DNA from: Kibdelosporangium banguiense
Lineage (GTDB): Bacteria; Actinomycetota; Actinomycetes; Mycobacteriales; Pseudonocardiaceae
Assembly (NCBI RefSeq): GCF_017876405.1
Contig: NZ_JAGINW010000001.1
Span: 8,073,203-8,137,202 of the forward strand
DNA length: 64,000 nucleotides
Direction of reading: 5' to 3'
In this document: positions 25,755-34,298 of the stretch, piece by piece
Numbering within the stretch: position 1 is the first letter of the stretch
Layout: each line of letters opens with the position of its first letter
The notes under the pieces: model-generated
Database searches by the model: none
Seen by the model: only the letters and a program-made list of their open reading frames with translations
Told to the model about the DNA's origin: nothing
Made by a program: the position numbers and the translations under genes

Positions 25755-26393
25755 ATGCGAAGAATCCTGCTTGCCATGGTCGTCGCGTTGGTTGGGGTGA
25801 TGACGCTGCCGGCCGCGGCCGACGCCACGCCACGGCCGAATTCGCCCGACTCGTTCCCATTTTGCCTGCCTTATGTCGAACAATTTGCCGGGCCGCCCCG
25901 CATTGTCTGGGACTGCCGCCCGATCCCCCTGGCCGAGCGGACGCTGCCTCCCGGCTGGCCGGATCCTCCGCCTTTTCCTCCCTGTCCCTGCCCGTTCGCC
26001 ATCGAACTCAATCTGAACGCGGTGCTTCCGGCGGGTCCCGCCAGTATGGCCATGTCCCGGATTCACGAGGGCTTCTACTACCTCGGTGCAGCCGCGGTCA
26101 CGAGTGATCCCGGGCAGGCCGCTCAGTGGCACAACACTGCCATGAACGCCTTCACCACCGCGGCGCGGATGCTCGGCGGACGAGCGCTGCCGGCGGCACG
26201 TGGGGGATTCTTCGACCGAGCCCGGAATGCATTCCTGCCGGCCCCCTATCCAGGCCCCCAACTGGCCGTGGACTACCTCAGGAATGGCATGACATTGCTC
26301 CAGCAGTGGCTTGTCACTCAGAATCCTCAACTGTGGGATCTGGTCGTTCCGCAGCTCGACAATGCCTACACCGCCATGACGCAGTACTCATGA
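25755..26393 (+). CDS. Secreted orphan protein
   Basis: A 212-aa protein with a strong ribosome binding site (GAAAGGA) before ATG 25755. The signal peptide (RRILLAMVVALVGVMTLPAAADA) is likely cleaved after residue ~24. The mature N-terminus is Pro/Cys-rich (FCLPYVEQF, WDCRPIPL, PPFPPCPCPF), and the remainder is helical (SMAMSRIHEGFYYLGAAAV, QLAVDYLRNGMTLLQQWL). No family is recognised. Four cysteines in the mature part suggest disulfide bonds. It stands alone, followed by an IS982 remnant. Confidence 0.65.
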   Translation: MRRILLAMVVALVGVMTLPAAADATPRPNSPDSFPFCLPYVEQFAGPPRIVWDCRPIPLAERTLPPGWPDPPPFPPCPCPFAIELNLNAVLPAGPASMAMSRIHEGFYYLGAAAVTSDPGQAAQWHNTAMNAFTTAARMLGGRALPAARGGFFDRARNAFLPAPYPGPQLAVDYLRNGMTLLQQWLVTQNPQLWDLVVPQLDNAYTAMTQYS

Positions 26394-26439
26394 CCTAGGT
26401 CAGTAGGGTGAAACCACTGCCGGTCGGGGTTCCGGACAT

Positions 26440-26690
26440 GTCCAGGCAGGCCGGGCCCTTGCTCAAGTGCGTGATCCGGATACTCGCGGTGATACCGGCC
26501 TCTGGACCGGCACCACCTGGATCACCGACTCGACCCCGGTGGAATGCGCCCGCTCCCGCGACACTCTCCGACGCTCGGAACTGGGCTGGCTGGGCAGACT
26601 ACTGCTCCAGCCACTCCAGATTTTTCTGGGGCCTGCGCCTGCATCTGATCTGCGCACCAGCCGGGCTACCTATCAGGTCTCGGGACGATC
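26440..26690 (+). pseudogene. IS982-family transposase remnant (frameshifted)
   Basis: In two different frames one can read pieces of the IS982-family transposase core. QAGPLLKCVIRILA is followed after a frameshift by GDTGLWTGTTWITDSTPVEC and ARSRDTLRRSEL, then, after a second shift near 26580, GWADYCSSHSRFFWGLRLHL and ICAPAGLPI. Intact IS982 transposases carry DSTPVECARSR...GWA.YGYC.SHSR.FWGLRLHL in one frame. No start, ends or inverted repeats remain. It overlaps the 3' end of the convergent nucleosidase-like gene by ~18 bp, so insertion and decay here happened next to that gene. Confidence 0.7.
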
Positions 26691-27581
26691 GGGCGGCGGC
26701 CGGCTCCAGGTCACCTGGTTGCCGGTGCCGATGACGAGCTGCCCGGAAATGTCGCCGCCGACGCCGATGCTGATCCGGTCCGATGCGGGTGGTTGCTTCG
26801 GTTTGCCAGGCTGCCCGGCGTTGCCGAACCTGGTGAGCAGTGCCAAGGCGAACTCGGCTGCGTGGGCTGAGGCCAGCTGCTGTGAGCCGGACGCGTCTGT
26901 GACCTCTTTTTGTCCATCGGCTCGGTCGCTGATGCCGCGAATGGTCAGGAGCGGCAGTGGACCGTTGAGATGTGCTGCTTCGGCTGCGCCTGCGCTTTCC
27001 ATTTCAATTGCGGCCACGTCGTTGTAGTGCCGGCGGATAAGATCGACAAGTGGGCCGGTTGGCGTGTCGAGTACGACATCACCAGCGGCGATCGGCCTGA
27101 AGTGGATCGAATAGGGAGGATGATCGGCGGGGTGTGGTGAAAAGTGGCACCACCATCGAGTACGTGACAAATACCGGGCATGTTGGAGCAGTTCGTGCGG
27201 GCTGTCCCACGCGCGTGGACGAGTAAGGAACTCGCCTGGCTCCGCTTTGCCGCCGTGGTAGCCGTAGACCCGGGTGGCGACGACCACGTCACCGAGCTCG
27301 ATGTCGGTATGCAGTGCTCCGGCGATGCCGATGAAGAGCGCGATATTCGGGCGGAACAAAGCATTCGCCCGCTCGACGAGGACTGCGGCGGCGCGGTTGC
27401 CCTCGCCCGCGGCGGCGATCGCGACCCGCGTCGACGTGCCCGGCACGGTGCCCGTCTCGAAATGTGTACCGATCGGGTGAACCTGCGTCCGTATGTTGAT
27501 CAGATGTGCTCGGATGGCGGAGTATTCCAGATCAAGAGCGGTCAACAGTACGGCATCGACATCGCCGTTCATATCGGACAT
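26673..27581 (-). CDS. Phosphorylase-superfamily (MTAN/PNP-like) nucleosidase with C-terminal beta-tag
   Basis: A 302-aa protein if started at ATG 27581; nearby ATGs at 27596 and 27572 are alternatives. The fold is that of nucleoside phosphorylases/MTA-SAH nucleosidases: VDAVLLTALDLEYSAIRAHL at the start, FIGIAGALHTDIELGDVVVAT in the middle, and VAAIEMESAGAAEAAH plus LLTIRGISDRADG with the conserved ME and SD of the active site. After the domain, residues 270-292 carry the beta motif SIGVGGDISGQLVIGTGNQV, closely matched at the N-terminus of the divergent neighbour's product (27675). Nucleosidase domains of this type occur as effectors in bacterial conflict systems; that role is inferred. Confidence 0.78.
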   Translation of the reverse strand: MSDMNGDVDAVLLTALDLEYSAIRAHLINIRTQVHPIGTHFETGTVPGTSTRVAIAAAGEGNRAAAVLVERANALFRPNIALFIGIAGALHTDIELGDVVVATRVYGYHGGKAEPGEFLTRPRAWDSPHELLQHARYLSRTRWWCHFSPHPADHPPYSIHFRPIAAGDVVLDTPTGPLVDLIRRHYNDVAAIEMESAGAAEAAHLNGPLPLLTIRGISDRADGQKEVTDASGSQQLASAHAAEFALALLTRFGNAGQPGKPKQPPASDRISIGVGGDISGQLVIGTGNQVTWSRPPPDRPET

Positions 27582-27674
27582 GGACTCACAGTACATCCCG
27601 CTGCGAACCCCGAATTCGTGCGACGTATGCTGCTGGCCCTTCGATGCTGATACCGAGTTGGCGAGGAATTTGCG

Positions 27675-30212
27675 ATGCCGGACGATTCCGCGACAGGAAT
27701 TGGCAGTTCTGGGGGCGGCCATGGATCAATTGATCTGCGGGTCGGTGGTTCGACAAATGGTCAGACTGTCGTCGGTAGTAACAATGTTGTGATCAATGCG
27801 GAGGGCGGTTCTTCGGTGGTCATGCGCACTGGCGGGCCACCGCCGGTCGCGCGCAGGCGGCGGCCGGTCAGCAGGCCACTGCCTGGAGTGGGCCGGAAGT
27901 TGCTGGGCCGCGACGAGGTGGTGGACCGGATCGGCGCCACGCTTGAAAATGGCACGCCGGTACAGCTCGTCGGGGCTCGCGGGAGCGGCAAGACGGTGCT
28001 GTTGCGCGAGATCGCGGTGCGCGCCGTAGCCACCGGCCGGGACGTCGTCTTCCTCACCGCGGCCGGGATGCCCGTCGAGGACGTCGTGCAGGAGCTGTTC
28101 CAGTATTGCTACGACGCCGACGACTACCGGCCGGAGCCGGACCGTCTGCGCCGCCTCATGGGGTCGATCCAGGCCCTTGTGGTGGTCGACGACTTCGAGG
28201 GCAGCGGAGAAGACCTGCGCACACTGCTCGACGCCATGCCGTCCTGTGACTTGCTCATCGCGTCGTCGCAACGTTGTGCCGCAGAGGCGTGGGTGGCGGT
28301 GGAGATCGCCGGACTTCCCCATGAGGCCGCGCTCGAGCTGCTCACCGAGGAGTTGCGGCGCGCCTTACGCCCGGAGGAGGGACCATCGGCGCGGGAGTTG
28401 CTAGAGGCGACGATGGGGCATCCGGGAGCCTTGATCCAGACAGCCGCTGCCATTCGTGCCGCCGGTGAAGTTGTCGGGACCACACCGGCTGTGCTCGCGG
28501 CGGCCGTCGGCGCCCGCTTGTCGGAATCGGCGCGCCTGGCACTCGGTGTGCTCAGCACGTTGCCGGGCCTCGGAGTCAGCGCCCAGTTGCTGTCGGCACT
28601 GGCGGGCGTCGCTGTGGACGACCGGGTGCTCTCCGAGCTTTTCGAAACGTGCCTGATCGCGCCCGATCCGTTGGGATACAAGGCATCCGGTGAGCTTGCC
28701 GAGCTGGTGACCGAGCGGGCCGGGACCAGGGCGAGTGGTGCTGGACTCGCGGAGCGGCTCGTGCCGTGGGTACGTGCCTCATCGCTGCAGGCCGTTGTCG
28801 ATGCCGCGCCCGTGATACTGCGCGCGTTGCGGATGGCCGCGGCGGAGGGCCGGCACGAAGCGGTCCGGGATCTCGCAAGGGCCGCCGCGCCGGTACTCGG
28901 CCGTACCTTGCGCTGGGGTGCCTGGCATGAGCTGCTCACTCTTGGCCGGACCGCCGCCCAGCGGCTTGGTTCCGCAGCCGACGAAGCGTACTTCGCGCAC
29001 GAACTCGGTGTGCGCCGCCGCGCCCTCGCCGTCGGTGCGGCAGTGGGCGTTACAGTCGGCGCCGCTGTCGTCGTGGGCGCAACCCTCGGCGCGGCTGGGG
29101 GTGAGGCAGCAGCCGGAACCGGAGCGGGCAAAGCCGTTACTGGGTCGAAGTCGGCGATTGCCGGCAAGCCGTTGGTGATCGGTGGAGCCACAGCCGCAGT
29201 GGCCGCCGCGATTGTCGCTGCGCTCGCTCTGAGCGGCGGTCCTAAGCCAAGCGGTAGTCCTCCCGGCGCGGCGCCGAACGAGGCTGGTGTCAGCTCGATA
29301 CTCGAACAGCCGATCACCCCGGCGCCGGACGGAAGTTCGCCTTCCGTGGCCGTCGTTCCGAACAATGAACCACAACCCCACACCGATTCGGGTCCACCCC
29401 CGACGCGCGACTCTTTTCCCGTGGGGCAGCGCTCCTTCGGAAAGACCGTCCACGCCAACGGGTACGCTTTCAAGGTCAACTCCGTTCGGGCGTACCGGGA
29501 CAGCGGAACCCCGCGTCTTGACGTGGACATGCTGGTGACCAACGAGTTGTGGAGTGTCCCGAACCCGCCGCCGTGGCCGATCGTCCAGCAAGGTGGTCAG
29601 GCTTATCAGGGTGTCGCGTCGCAGGCGGAGTCATATCCGCTGGGAAAGGCGGTACCGCGTCGGCTCGACGTCGACGTTGAACCGACGTTCACCTGGGACG
29701 ACGCGGTGCTGCTCTTCCCGCTCTTCGGCGGCCGCGCCGAACCTGCCAGCATTCCGTTGGGTGGCAAGGGAAAATCCGTGGAACTGGCGCCGAGGACAGT
29801 GACATTCCACAAGACCGGGCTCCAGTCGGGTGCGGTGCGCCTGACGATGCAGTCCGGGCTGTTGCGCGGCGACGCGGCCCTCGGCGCGGACGGGGAGGAC
29901 AACCGCAACGAGAGTCTGGACATGCGTGGGCTGGATCCGGGCCAAGCCGGGCTGAGGGTGTCCTTCTCCTTCGAAGGCAACCCAGGCCCGTCCGGCTTCC
30001 ACTTCGGCACGGACGCGTTCACGCTCAAGCTGCCCAACGGCCGTGTGCTGCGCCCCGAACACGGGCCGAACGTCGCGGTGTACCCGGACAGCAAAAGCTA
30101 TTCGCGGCTGGCCATAGCAACCCAGGTCGATCTGCCGGCAACGGGGACATACACGTTGACGATGATCGACGGGGACGGACCGCCGGACAGCCTCACGTTC
30201 ACCGTCGGCTGA
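27675..30212 (+). CDS. P-loop NTPase membrane protein sharing a beta-tag with its divergent neighbour
   Basis: An 845-aa protein starting at ATG 27675 with GAGGAA upstream. Residues 19-41 (SIDLRVGGSTNGQTVVGSNNV) match the C-terminal tag of the nucleosidase-like protein. A STAND/AAA-like ATPase follows: LLGRDEVVDRIG, Walker A GARGSGKT (100-107), Walker B LVVVDDFEG, then a winged-helix region to ~450. Two hydrophobic segments (~455-475 and ~490-520) and an S/P-rich linker lead to a ~270-residue C-terminal beta-rich domain, probably outside the membrane. The protein may be a membrane-tethered sensor or switch acting with the nucleosidase; only the shared motif and gene pairing support this. Confidence 0.72.
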   Translation: MPDDSATGIGSSGGGHGSIDLRVGGSTNGQTVVGSNNVVINAEGGSSVVMRTGGPPPVARRRRPVSRPLPGVGRKLLGRDEVVDRIGATLENGTPVQLVGARGSGKTVLLREIAVRAVATGRDVVFLTAAGMPVEDVVQELFQYCYDADDYRPEPDRLRRLMGSIQALVVVDDFEGSGEDLRTLLDAMPSCDLLIASSQRCAAEAWVAVEIAGLPHEAALELLTEELRRALRPEEGPSARELLEATMGHPGALIQTAAAIRAAGEVVGTTPAVLAAAVGARLSESARLALGVLSTLPGLGVSAQLLSALAGVAVDDRVLSELFETCLIAPDPLGYKASGELAELVTERAGTRASGAGLAERLVPWVRASSLQAVVDAAPVILRALRMAAAEGRHEAVRDLARAAAPVLGRTLRWGAWHELLTLGRTAAQRLGSAADEAYFAHELGVRRRALAVGAAVGVTVGAAVVVGATLGAAGGEAAAGTGAGKAVTGSKSAIAGKPLVIGGATAAVAAAIVAALALSGGPKPSGSPPGAAPNEAGVSSILEQPITPAPDGSSPSVAVVPNNEPQPHTDSGPPPTRDSFPVGQRSFGKTVHANGYAFKVNSVRAYRDSGTPRLDVDMLVTNELWSVPNPPPWPIVQQGGQAYQGVASQAESYPLGKAVPRRLDVDVEPTFTWDDAVLLFPLFGGRAEPASIPLGGKGKSVELAPRTVTFHKTGLQSGAVRLTMQSGLLRGDAALGADGEDNRNESLDMRGLDPGQAGLRVSFSFEGNPGPSGFHFGTDAFTLKLPNGRVLRPEHGPNVAVYPDSKSYSRLAIATQVDLPATGTYTLTMIDGDGPPDSLTFTVG

Positions 30213-30213
30213 T

Positions 30214-31092
30214 TCAGTGACCCGGCTGGGCAGTGGCCGGATGCCATCGGGCGATGGCCGCGGCCACCGCGGCCGGGTTGTCGCACATGGGGAAGTGCAG
30301 GCCACGCGGGATGGTCTTCTGCTCGATCTGTGGCAACCGGGTGTGCCACTTCGGCTGGAACCGCAGGTAGTCGCTCCAGGCGCCGAACACGCTGAGTGAC
30401 GGTCGGTCCCGCAGGTATTCAAGTGTGGTCTCTGCCTGCCGGAAGACCTCGCTGTCGCGGGCGGCGTCGCGGAACAGCCGGTGCATGGTCCGCCTGGCCG
30501 CACGGTCCATACCGTTGCGGAACACCTTGCGGCTTGGGCGGTCCAGATGCCTGCCCACCCCGAATCGGGTCGAGGTGGCCGCGGGCAGGAATGCGGTGAG
30601 GGCGTCCAGTTCGCGCATGGCCACGCTGCCGAATACCCGGAGCATGCTGGGCAGGAGGATGCCGGTCGGGCGCCAGCCGAATGTGTTGGCCGCGACGAGC
30701 CCGTCGAGCCGGTCGACGTGCGCCGCCGCGGCCGCGAGTGCGGCGACGCCACCCAGATCGTGCAGCACCAGGGTTATGCCACGCAGGTCCAGGTGGTCGA
30801 TCAGGTGACCGGTGGTGTCGCGGACGGCCGTGAGGGTTTGCAGGTTGGCCGGGACGCGGTCGGACAGGCCGCTGCCGAGGGGATCGAAGGTGACGCACCG
30901 GAAGGACGACCGCAACCGGCCGATCAGGTCGCGCCAGACGAACTGCCACATACCGGCATGGCAGAACAACAAAGCCGGGCCGTGACCCACATCGGTGTAG
31001 GCCCCCCGGTACTGCGCCATCGGCAGGTACTGGATCTGATAGGGCCAGACCGTCTCGGGGAGCCACGTGGGCCGGGGATGAAGGTTTGTCAT
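30214..31092 (-). CDS. Alpha/beta hydrolase (epoxide hydrolase/haloalkane dehalogenase-like)
   Basis: A 292-aa protein from ATG 31092. The oxyanion region is GHGPALLFCHAGMWQF. The nucleophile elbow reads LVLHDLGGVAAL, with Asp in place of Ser as in epoxide hydrolases and haloalkane dehalogenases. The C-terminal catalytic His is in RGLHFPMCDNP. No signal peptide. A perfect ECF41-type promoter (TGTCACA-N16-CGTC on the minus strand) ends 11 bp before the start codon, so it is probably under control of the adjacent sigma factor and has a very short leader. Substrate unknown. Confidence 0.85.
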   Translation of the reverse strand: MTNLHPRPTWLPETVWPYQIQYLPMAQYRGAYTDVGHGPALLFCHAGMWQFVWRDLIGRLRSSFRCVTFDPLGSGLSDRVPANLQTLTAVRDTTGHLIDHLDLRGITLVLHDLGGVAALAAAAAHVDRLDGLVAANTFGWRPTGILLPSMLRVFGSVAMRELDALTAFLPAATSTRFGVGRHLDRPSRKVFRNGMDRAARRTMHRLFRDAARDSEVFRQAETTLEYLRDRPSLSVFGAWSDYLRFQPKWHTRLPQIEQKTIPRGLHFPMCDNPAAVAAAIARWHPATAQPGH

Positions 31093-31102
31093 ACCAGGCA
31101 AG

Positions 31103-31167
31103 GACGGCGGGGGCCGGCGCGATGTGACATGGTGATGCGATGTCACATCGCCGCGATCCGGTTCGTC
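31103..31167. promoter_or_regulatory. Divergent ECF41-type promoters
   Basis: Plus strand: TGTCACA at 31141-31147, exactly 16 bp, then CGTC at 31164-31167, 11 bp before the sigma gene ATG (31178). Minus strand: TGTCACA reads from 31129 to 31123, exactly 16 bp, then CGTC from 31106 to 31103, 11 bp before the hydrolase ATG (31092). The two -35 elements form an inverted repeat (GATGTGACAT...ATGTCACATC). TGTCACA-N16-CGTC is the known ECF41 consensus, so the adjacent ECF41 sigma factor most likely drives itself and the hydrolase. Confidence 0.8.
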
Positions 31168-31177
31168 CAGTACGGGT

Positions 31178-32074
31178 ATGACCGACGAGTTCGATGACGT
31201 GTGGCGCCGCGACCGCCGCCGGGTGCTGGACGTCGCGTACCGGATGCTGGGCAGCGTCACCGACGCCGAGGAAGCGGTGCAGGAAGCGTTCCTCCGCCTG
31301 GCACGCCAGGGTTTGGGCGACCTGGCCGATGCCCGTGGCTGGCTGATCACCACCACGGCACGGATCTGCCTGGACCGGCTGCGCGCCGAGAAGACCCGGT
31401 CGGCGTATGTCGGGCCGTGGCTGCCCGAGCCGGTGGTCGATCTGCCCGGCGGAGGCCCGGACCCGGCCGACCGGATCACGATGGACGACTCCGTCCGGAT
31501 GGCGCTGCTGATCATGCTCGAGTCGCTCAGCCCTGCCGAGCGGACGGCCTTCGTGCTGCACGACGTGTTCGGTCTGAGTTTCACCGAGGTAGGCGATGTC
31601 GTCGGCCGCGCGCCCGCCGCCTGCCGGCAGTTGGCCAGCCGAGCCCGCCGCCACCTGCACGGCCGGCCACGGTTCCAAGTGGACTCAGCCTTGCGGCGGC
31701 GCGTCACCGAACGGTTCGTCGCGGCGTGCCGCAACGGCAACCTCGACGAACTCGTGGCAGTCCTCGACCCGGAGGTCACGGGCGAGTTCGACTCCGCTGG
31801 CCTGATCCCCGGCGCACCACTTGCGGCGGTAACCGGCTCCGACGAGGTCGCCAGGACATTGGCCGCGACGTTCATCGGCGTACCAGCCGTTTTCGAGGTC
31901 GCCGACGTCAACGCCGCACCTGGGGTTCTGGTCCGGCTGGGTAGCCGGGTGGTCACGGTCATCTCGCTGGAGATCAGCGACGGCCGTGTGGCGGTGCTGC
32001 ACGCCGTCGGCAACCCCGCGAAACTGTCCAGGCTCAACCGCCCCGCACGTACTCAGGACCAGGCGCCGGGGTGA
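31178..32074 (+). CDS. sigJ-like: ECF41-family sigma factor with C-terminal SnoaL-like domain
   Basis: A 298-aa sigma-70 factor from ATG 31178. Region 2 (RRVLDVAYRMLGSVTDAEEAVQEAFLRL) and region 4 (LSPAERTAFVLHDVFGLSFTEVGDVVG) are intact, joined by a linker with the ECF41 motif WLPEP (81-85). The C-terminal ~130 residues are a SnoaL-like (NTF2) domain that ends near NPAKL (279-283), close to the ECF41 NPDKL motif that regulates activity. No anti-sigma gene is adjacent, as is usual for ECF41, where the C-terminal domain acts as internal regulator. It has an ECF41 promoter directly upstream, implying autoregulation. Confidence 0.88.
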   Translation: MTDEFDDVWRRDRRRVLDVAYRMLGSVTDAEEAVQEAFLRLARQGLGDLADARGWLITTTARICLDRLRAEKTRSAYVGPWLPEPVVDLPGGGPDPADRITMDDSVRMALLIMLESLSPAERTAFVLHDVFGLSFTEVGDVVGRAPAACRQLASRARRHLHGRPRFQVDSALRRRVTERFVAACRNGNLDELVAVLDPEVTGEFDSAGLIPGAPLAAVTGSDEVARTLAATFIGVPAVFEVADVNAAPGVLVRLGSRVVTVISLEISDGRVAVLHAVGNPAKLSRLNRPARTQDQAPG

Positions 32075-32094
32075 CCCGCGTCACTGGTCGATCC

Positions 32095-32121
32095 TGTCAG
32101 GAATTCGAGGGCTGTCTCGTT
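32095..32121 (+). promoter_or_regulatory. Possible ECF41-like promoter of the FAD oxidoreductase
   Basis: TGTCAGG at 32095-32101, exactly 16 bp, then CGTT at 32118-32121. This is a near match (three substitutions over both boxes) to TGTCACA-N16-CGTC. It lies 33 bp before ATG 32154 and 21 bp after the stop of the first sigma gene. It is weaker than the site at 31103-31167. Confidence 0.4.
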
Positions 32122-32153
32122 CAGGGACCACGCGAACCAGACAGGAGCCAACC

Positions 32154-33326
32154 ATGCACCGCATCGTCGTACTCGGGGCCGGATACGCCGGAGCCTTCTC
32201 CGCTGGGCGCCTGGCCCGCCGACTGCACTCCGACGACTTCGAGATCACCGTTGTCAACGCCGAACCTGATTTTGTCGAGCGGCTGAGGCTGCACCAGCTT
32301 GCCGCCGGGCAGGATCTCCGCCACCGCCCGCTGGCGGAGGTGTTCGCGGGCACCGGAATCCGGCTACGGGTGGCGCGGGTGACCGACATCGACGTCGAGC
32401 GCCGGACCGTCACGGTCGTTGACGGCGAGGGGATCGACGGCCTCGAATACGACACCCTCCTCTACGCGCTCGGGAGCACCGCCACCGTCGATGTTCCGGG
32501 CGTGGACGAGCACGCCTTCCACGTGGCCGCGCGGCCGTCCGCGCTGCGCCTGCGTGCACGCCTTGATGAGCTGGGTGAGGACGGGAAGGTACTTGTAGTC
32601 GGCGGCAATCTGACCGCGATCGAAGCGGCCACGGAGATCGCCGAGTCCCGTCCAGGACTTCGGGTCAGCCTCGCCACCCGCGGCGAACTGGGCGGTTGGC
32701 TGGGCCCGAAGGCCCGCCGTCACCTGCTGCGCGCCTTCGACCGGTTCGGGATCACCGTGCACGAGCACACCGCCATCGAGCGCGTCGAGCAGACGGAGGC
32801 CATCGCCGCCGACGGCACGGCTTTCGCCTCTGACGCGACCGTGTGGGCAGCCGGCTTCGCTGTCCATCCGATTGCCGCTTCCAGCGGCATCGAGGTGGTA
32901 CCCAACGGTCAGATCAGGGTCGACCGTCAGATGCGGTCGGTCTCGCACCCGGATGTCTACGTTGCCGGTGACAGCGCCTTTGTCATCGGCGAGAACGGCC
33001 GGCCGTTGCCGATGTCCTGCGCTTCCGCCGGAGCCACCAGCAACCAGGCGACGGCCGCGATCATCGGGGACCTGACCGGGCGCAGGATCTCGTCGGCCTC
33101 GCTGGCGTATGTCGGCAACCACATCAGCCTCGGCCGGAACGACGCGATCTTCCAGCTGGTCGACGGTGACGTGCGGGCGAAGCCGGGTGCCCTGTGCGGC
33201 CGGACGGCCGCGCGCGTCAAGTCGGCAATCCTCAGTACCGCCGCCTGGGCCATGAGTCACCCGAACTTCGGAATGCCGAGTCACAGGTACCGTTTGGCCG
33301 CCGCCCACGACTTGGTCGCTGCATAG
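32154..33326 (+). CDS. FAD-dependent NADH dehydrogenase-like oxidoreductase (NDH-2 family)
   Basis: A 390-aa protein from ATG 32154 with an ACAGGAG ribosome binding site. The N-terminal GAGYAGAFSAGRLA binds FAD, a second Rossmann motif VVGGNLTAIEAATEIAE binds NAD(P)H, and VSHPDVYVAGDSAF is the conserved third FAD motif. There is no obvious C-terminal membrane anchor, so it may be soluble. It lies between two ECF41 sigma genes; oxidoreductases next to ECF41 genes are their known typical targets. Confidence 0.85.
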   Translation: MHRIVVLGAGYAGAFSAGRLARRLHSDDFEITVVNAEPDFVERLRLHQLAAGQDLRHRPLAEVFAGTGIRLRVARVTDIDVERRTVTVVDGEGIDGLEYDTLLYALGSTATVDVPGVDEHAFHVAARPSALRLRARLDELGEDGKVLVVGGNLTAIEAATEIAESRPGLRVSLATRGELGGWLGPKARRHLLRAFDRFGITVHEHTAIERVEQTEAIAADGTAFASDATVWAAGFAVHPIAASSGIEVVPNGQIRVDRQMRSVSHPDVYVAGDSAFVIGENGRPLPMSCASAGATSNQATAAIIGDLTGRRISSASLAYVGNHISLGRNDAIFQLVDGDVRAKPGALCGRTAARVKSAILSTAAWAMSHPNFGMPSHRYRLAAAHDLVAA

Positions 33327-33336
33327 AGTCGGGCTC

Positions 33337-34278
33337 ATGGACACTGCCACCGTGGCGCGTTTCGAGGCCAGCCGGAATCGGCTGGCCTCGATTGCCTACC
33401 GTCTGCTCGGCTCGGCCGCTGACGCCGAGGACACGGTTCAGGACGCGTTCCTGCGGTGGCAGGCCGCCGACCGGGAGTACGTCGAGGTGCCCGAGGCGTG
33501 GCTGACCAAGATCGTCACCAACCTGGCGCTGGACCGGCTCCGTTCGGCCAAGGCACGGCGTGAACGCGCGGTCGGCGCCTGGATGCCTGAACCGCTGCTC
33601 GACGGCGACCCGATGCTGGGCCCGGCCGACACCGTCGAGCAGCGTGAATCGGTGACGTTCGCGGTGCTGATGCTCATGGAGCGGCTGTCGCCGGTCGAAC
33701 GGGCCGCTTACGTGCTGTACGAGGCCTTTGCCTACAGCCACGCCGAGATAGCCGGGATTCTCGGCATCACCGAGTCGGGAAGTCAGCAACACACCCACCG
33801 GGCCCGGCGCCGAATCGCCGCCGCCCGCAAGGGCACCGGCATCGACCACGCCTCCGCACGCCGGATCGTGGCGGCGTTCGTCGATGCCGCGTCCTCAGGC
33901 CGGACCGAACGCCTGGTGGCGCTGCTGACCGAAGACGCGACCGGCATCTCCGACGGCGCCGGGTTCGGGCTGGCCGGGAAACTGCTCCGGTATCCGACCC
34001 CGGAGAAGGTCGCCGGTGTGATGCGGGCCGGCTTCAAACCGTCCGAGGCCAAGCGGAGACTCGCCGGTGGCTCACCCTCGATCCATGCCGTCGTGATCAA
34101 CGGCTGCCCAGCCATGCTCGCCGCGCTCGACGACCGGGTTCTGGGCGTCGTGATCCTTCAGGTCCGTGACGACAAGATCGCAGGCGTGTGCGGCATCGCC
34201 GCCCAGGACCGGCTCGGTCGTCTCACCGAGCAATGGCAGCGGCAGGAACACGATGTCCCGCTGATCGAATCCTGGTGA
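33337..34278 (+). CDS. sigJ-like: Second ECF41-family sigma factor
   Basis: A 313-aa protein from ATG 33337, 10 bp after the oxidoreductase stop, so probably in one transcript with it. Region 2 (NRLASIAYRLLGSAADAEDTVQDAFLRWQ), linker WMPEP and region 4 (LSPVERAAYVLYEAFAYSHAEIAGIL) are intact. A SnoaL-like C-terminal domain follows (AASSGRTERLVALLTEDATG). The C-terminal NPDKL-type motif is not visible (GIAAQDRLGRL), so its control may differ from the upstream paralogue. Two ECF41 factors flanking one oxidoreductase is an unusual arrangement. Confidence 0.85.
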   Translation: MDTATVARFEASRNRLASIAYRLLGSAADAEDTVQDAFLRWQAADREYVEVPEAWLTKIVTNLALDRLRSAKARRERAVGAWMPEPLLDGDPMLGPADTVEQRESVTFAVLMLMERLSPVERAAYVLYEAFAYSHAEIAGILGITESGSQQHTHRARRRIAAARKGTGIDHASARRIVAAFVDAASSGRTERLVALLTEDATGISDGAGFGLAGKLLRYPTPEKVAGVMRAGFKPSEAKRRLAGGSPSIHAVVINGCPAMLAALDDRVLGVVILQVRDDKIAGVCGIAAQDRLGRLTEQWQRQEHDVPLIESW

Positions 34279-34298
34279 CCAGCCGTGGCCGAACAAGG

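Noticed and set aside
28124-29542. Long minus-strand ORF (472 aa)
   Set aside because: Antisense to the NTPase gene, Ala/Ser/Pro/Arg-rich without domains; a shadow of GC-rich coding DNA.
33279-33308. GTCACA-N16-CGCC upstream of the second ECF41 gene
   Set aside because: Lacks the first T and has CGCC instead of CGTC, and lies inside the oxidoreductase gene; co-transcription is simpler.
32364-33350. Minus-strand ORF opposite the FAD oxidoreductase
   Set aside because: The plus strand holds intact FAD and NAD motifs; the antisense product has no recognisable features.
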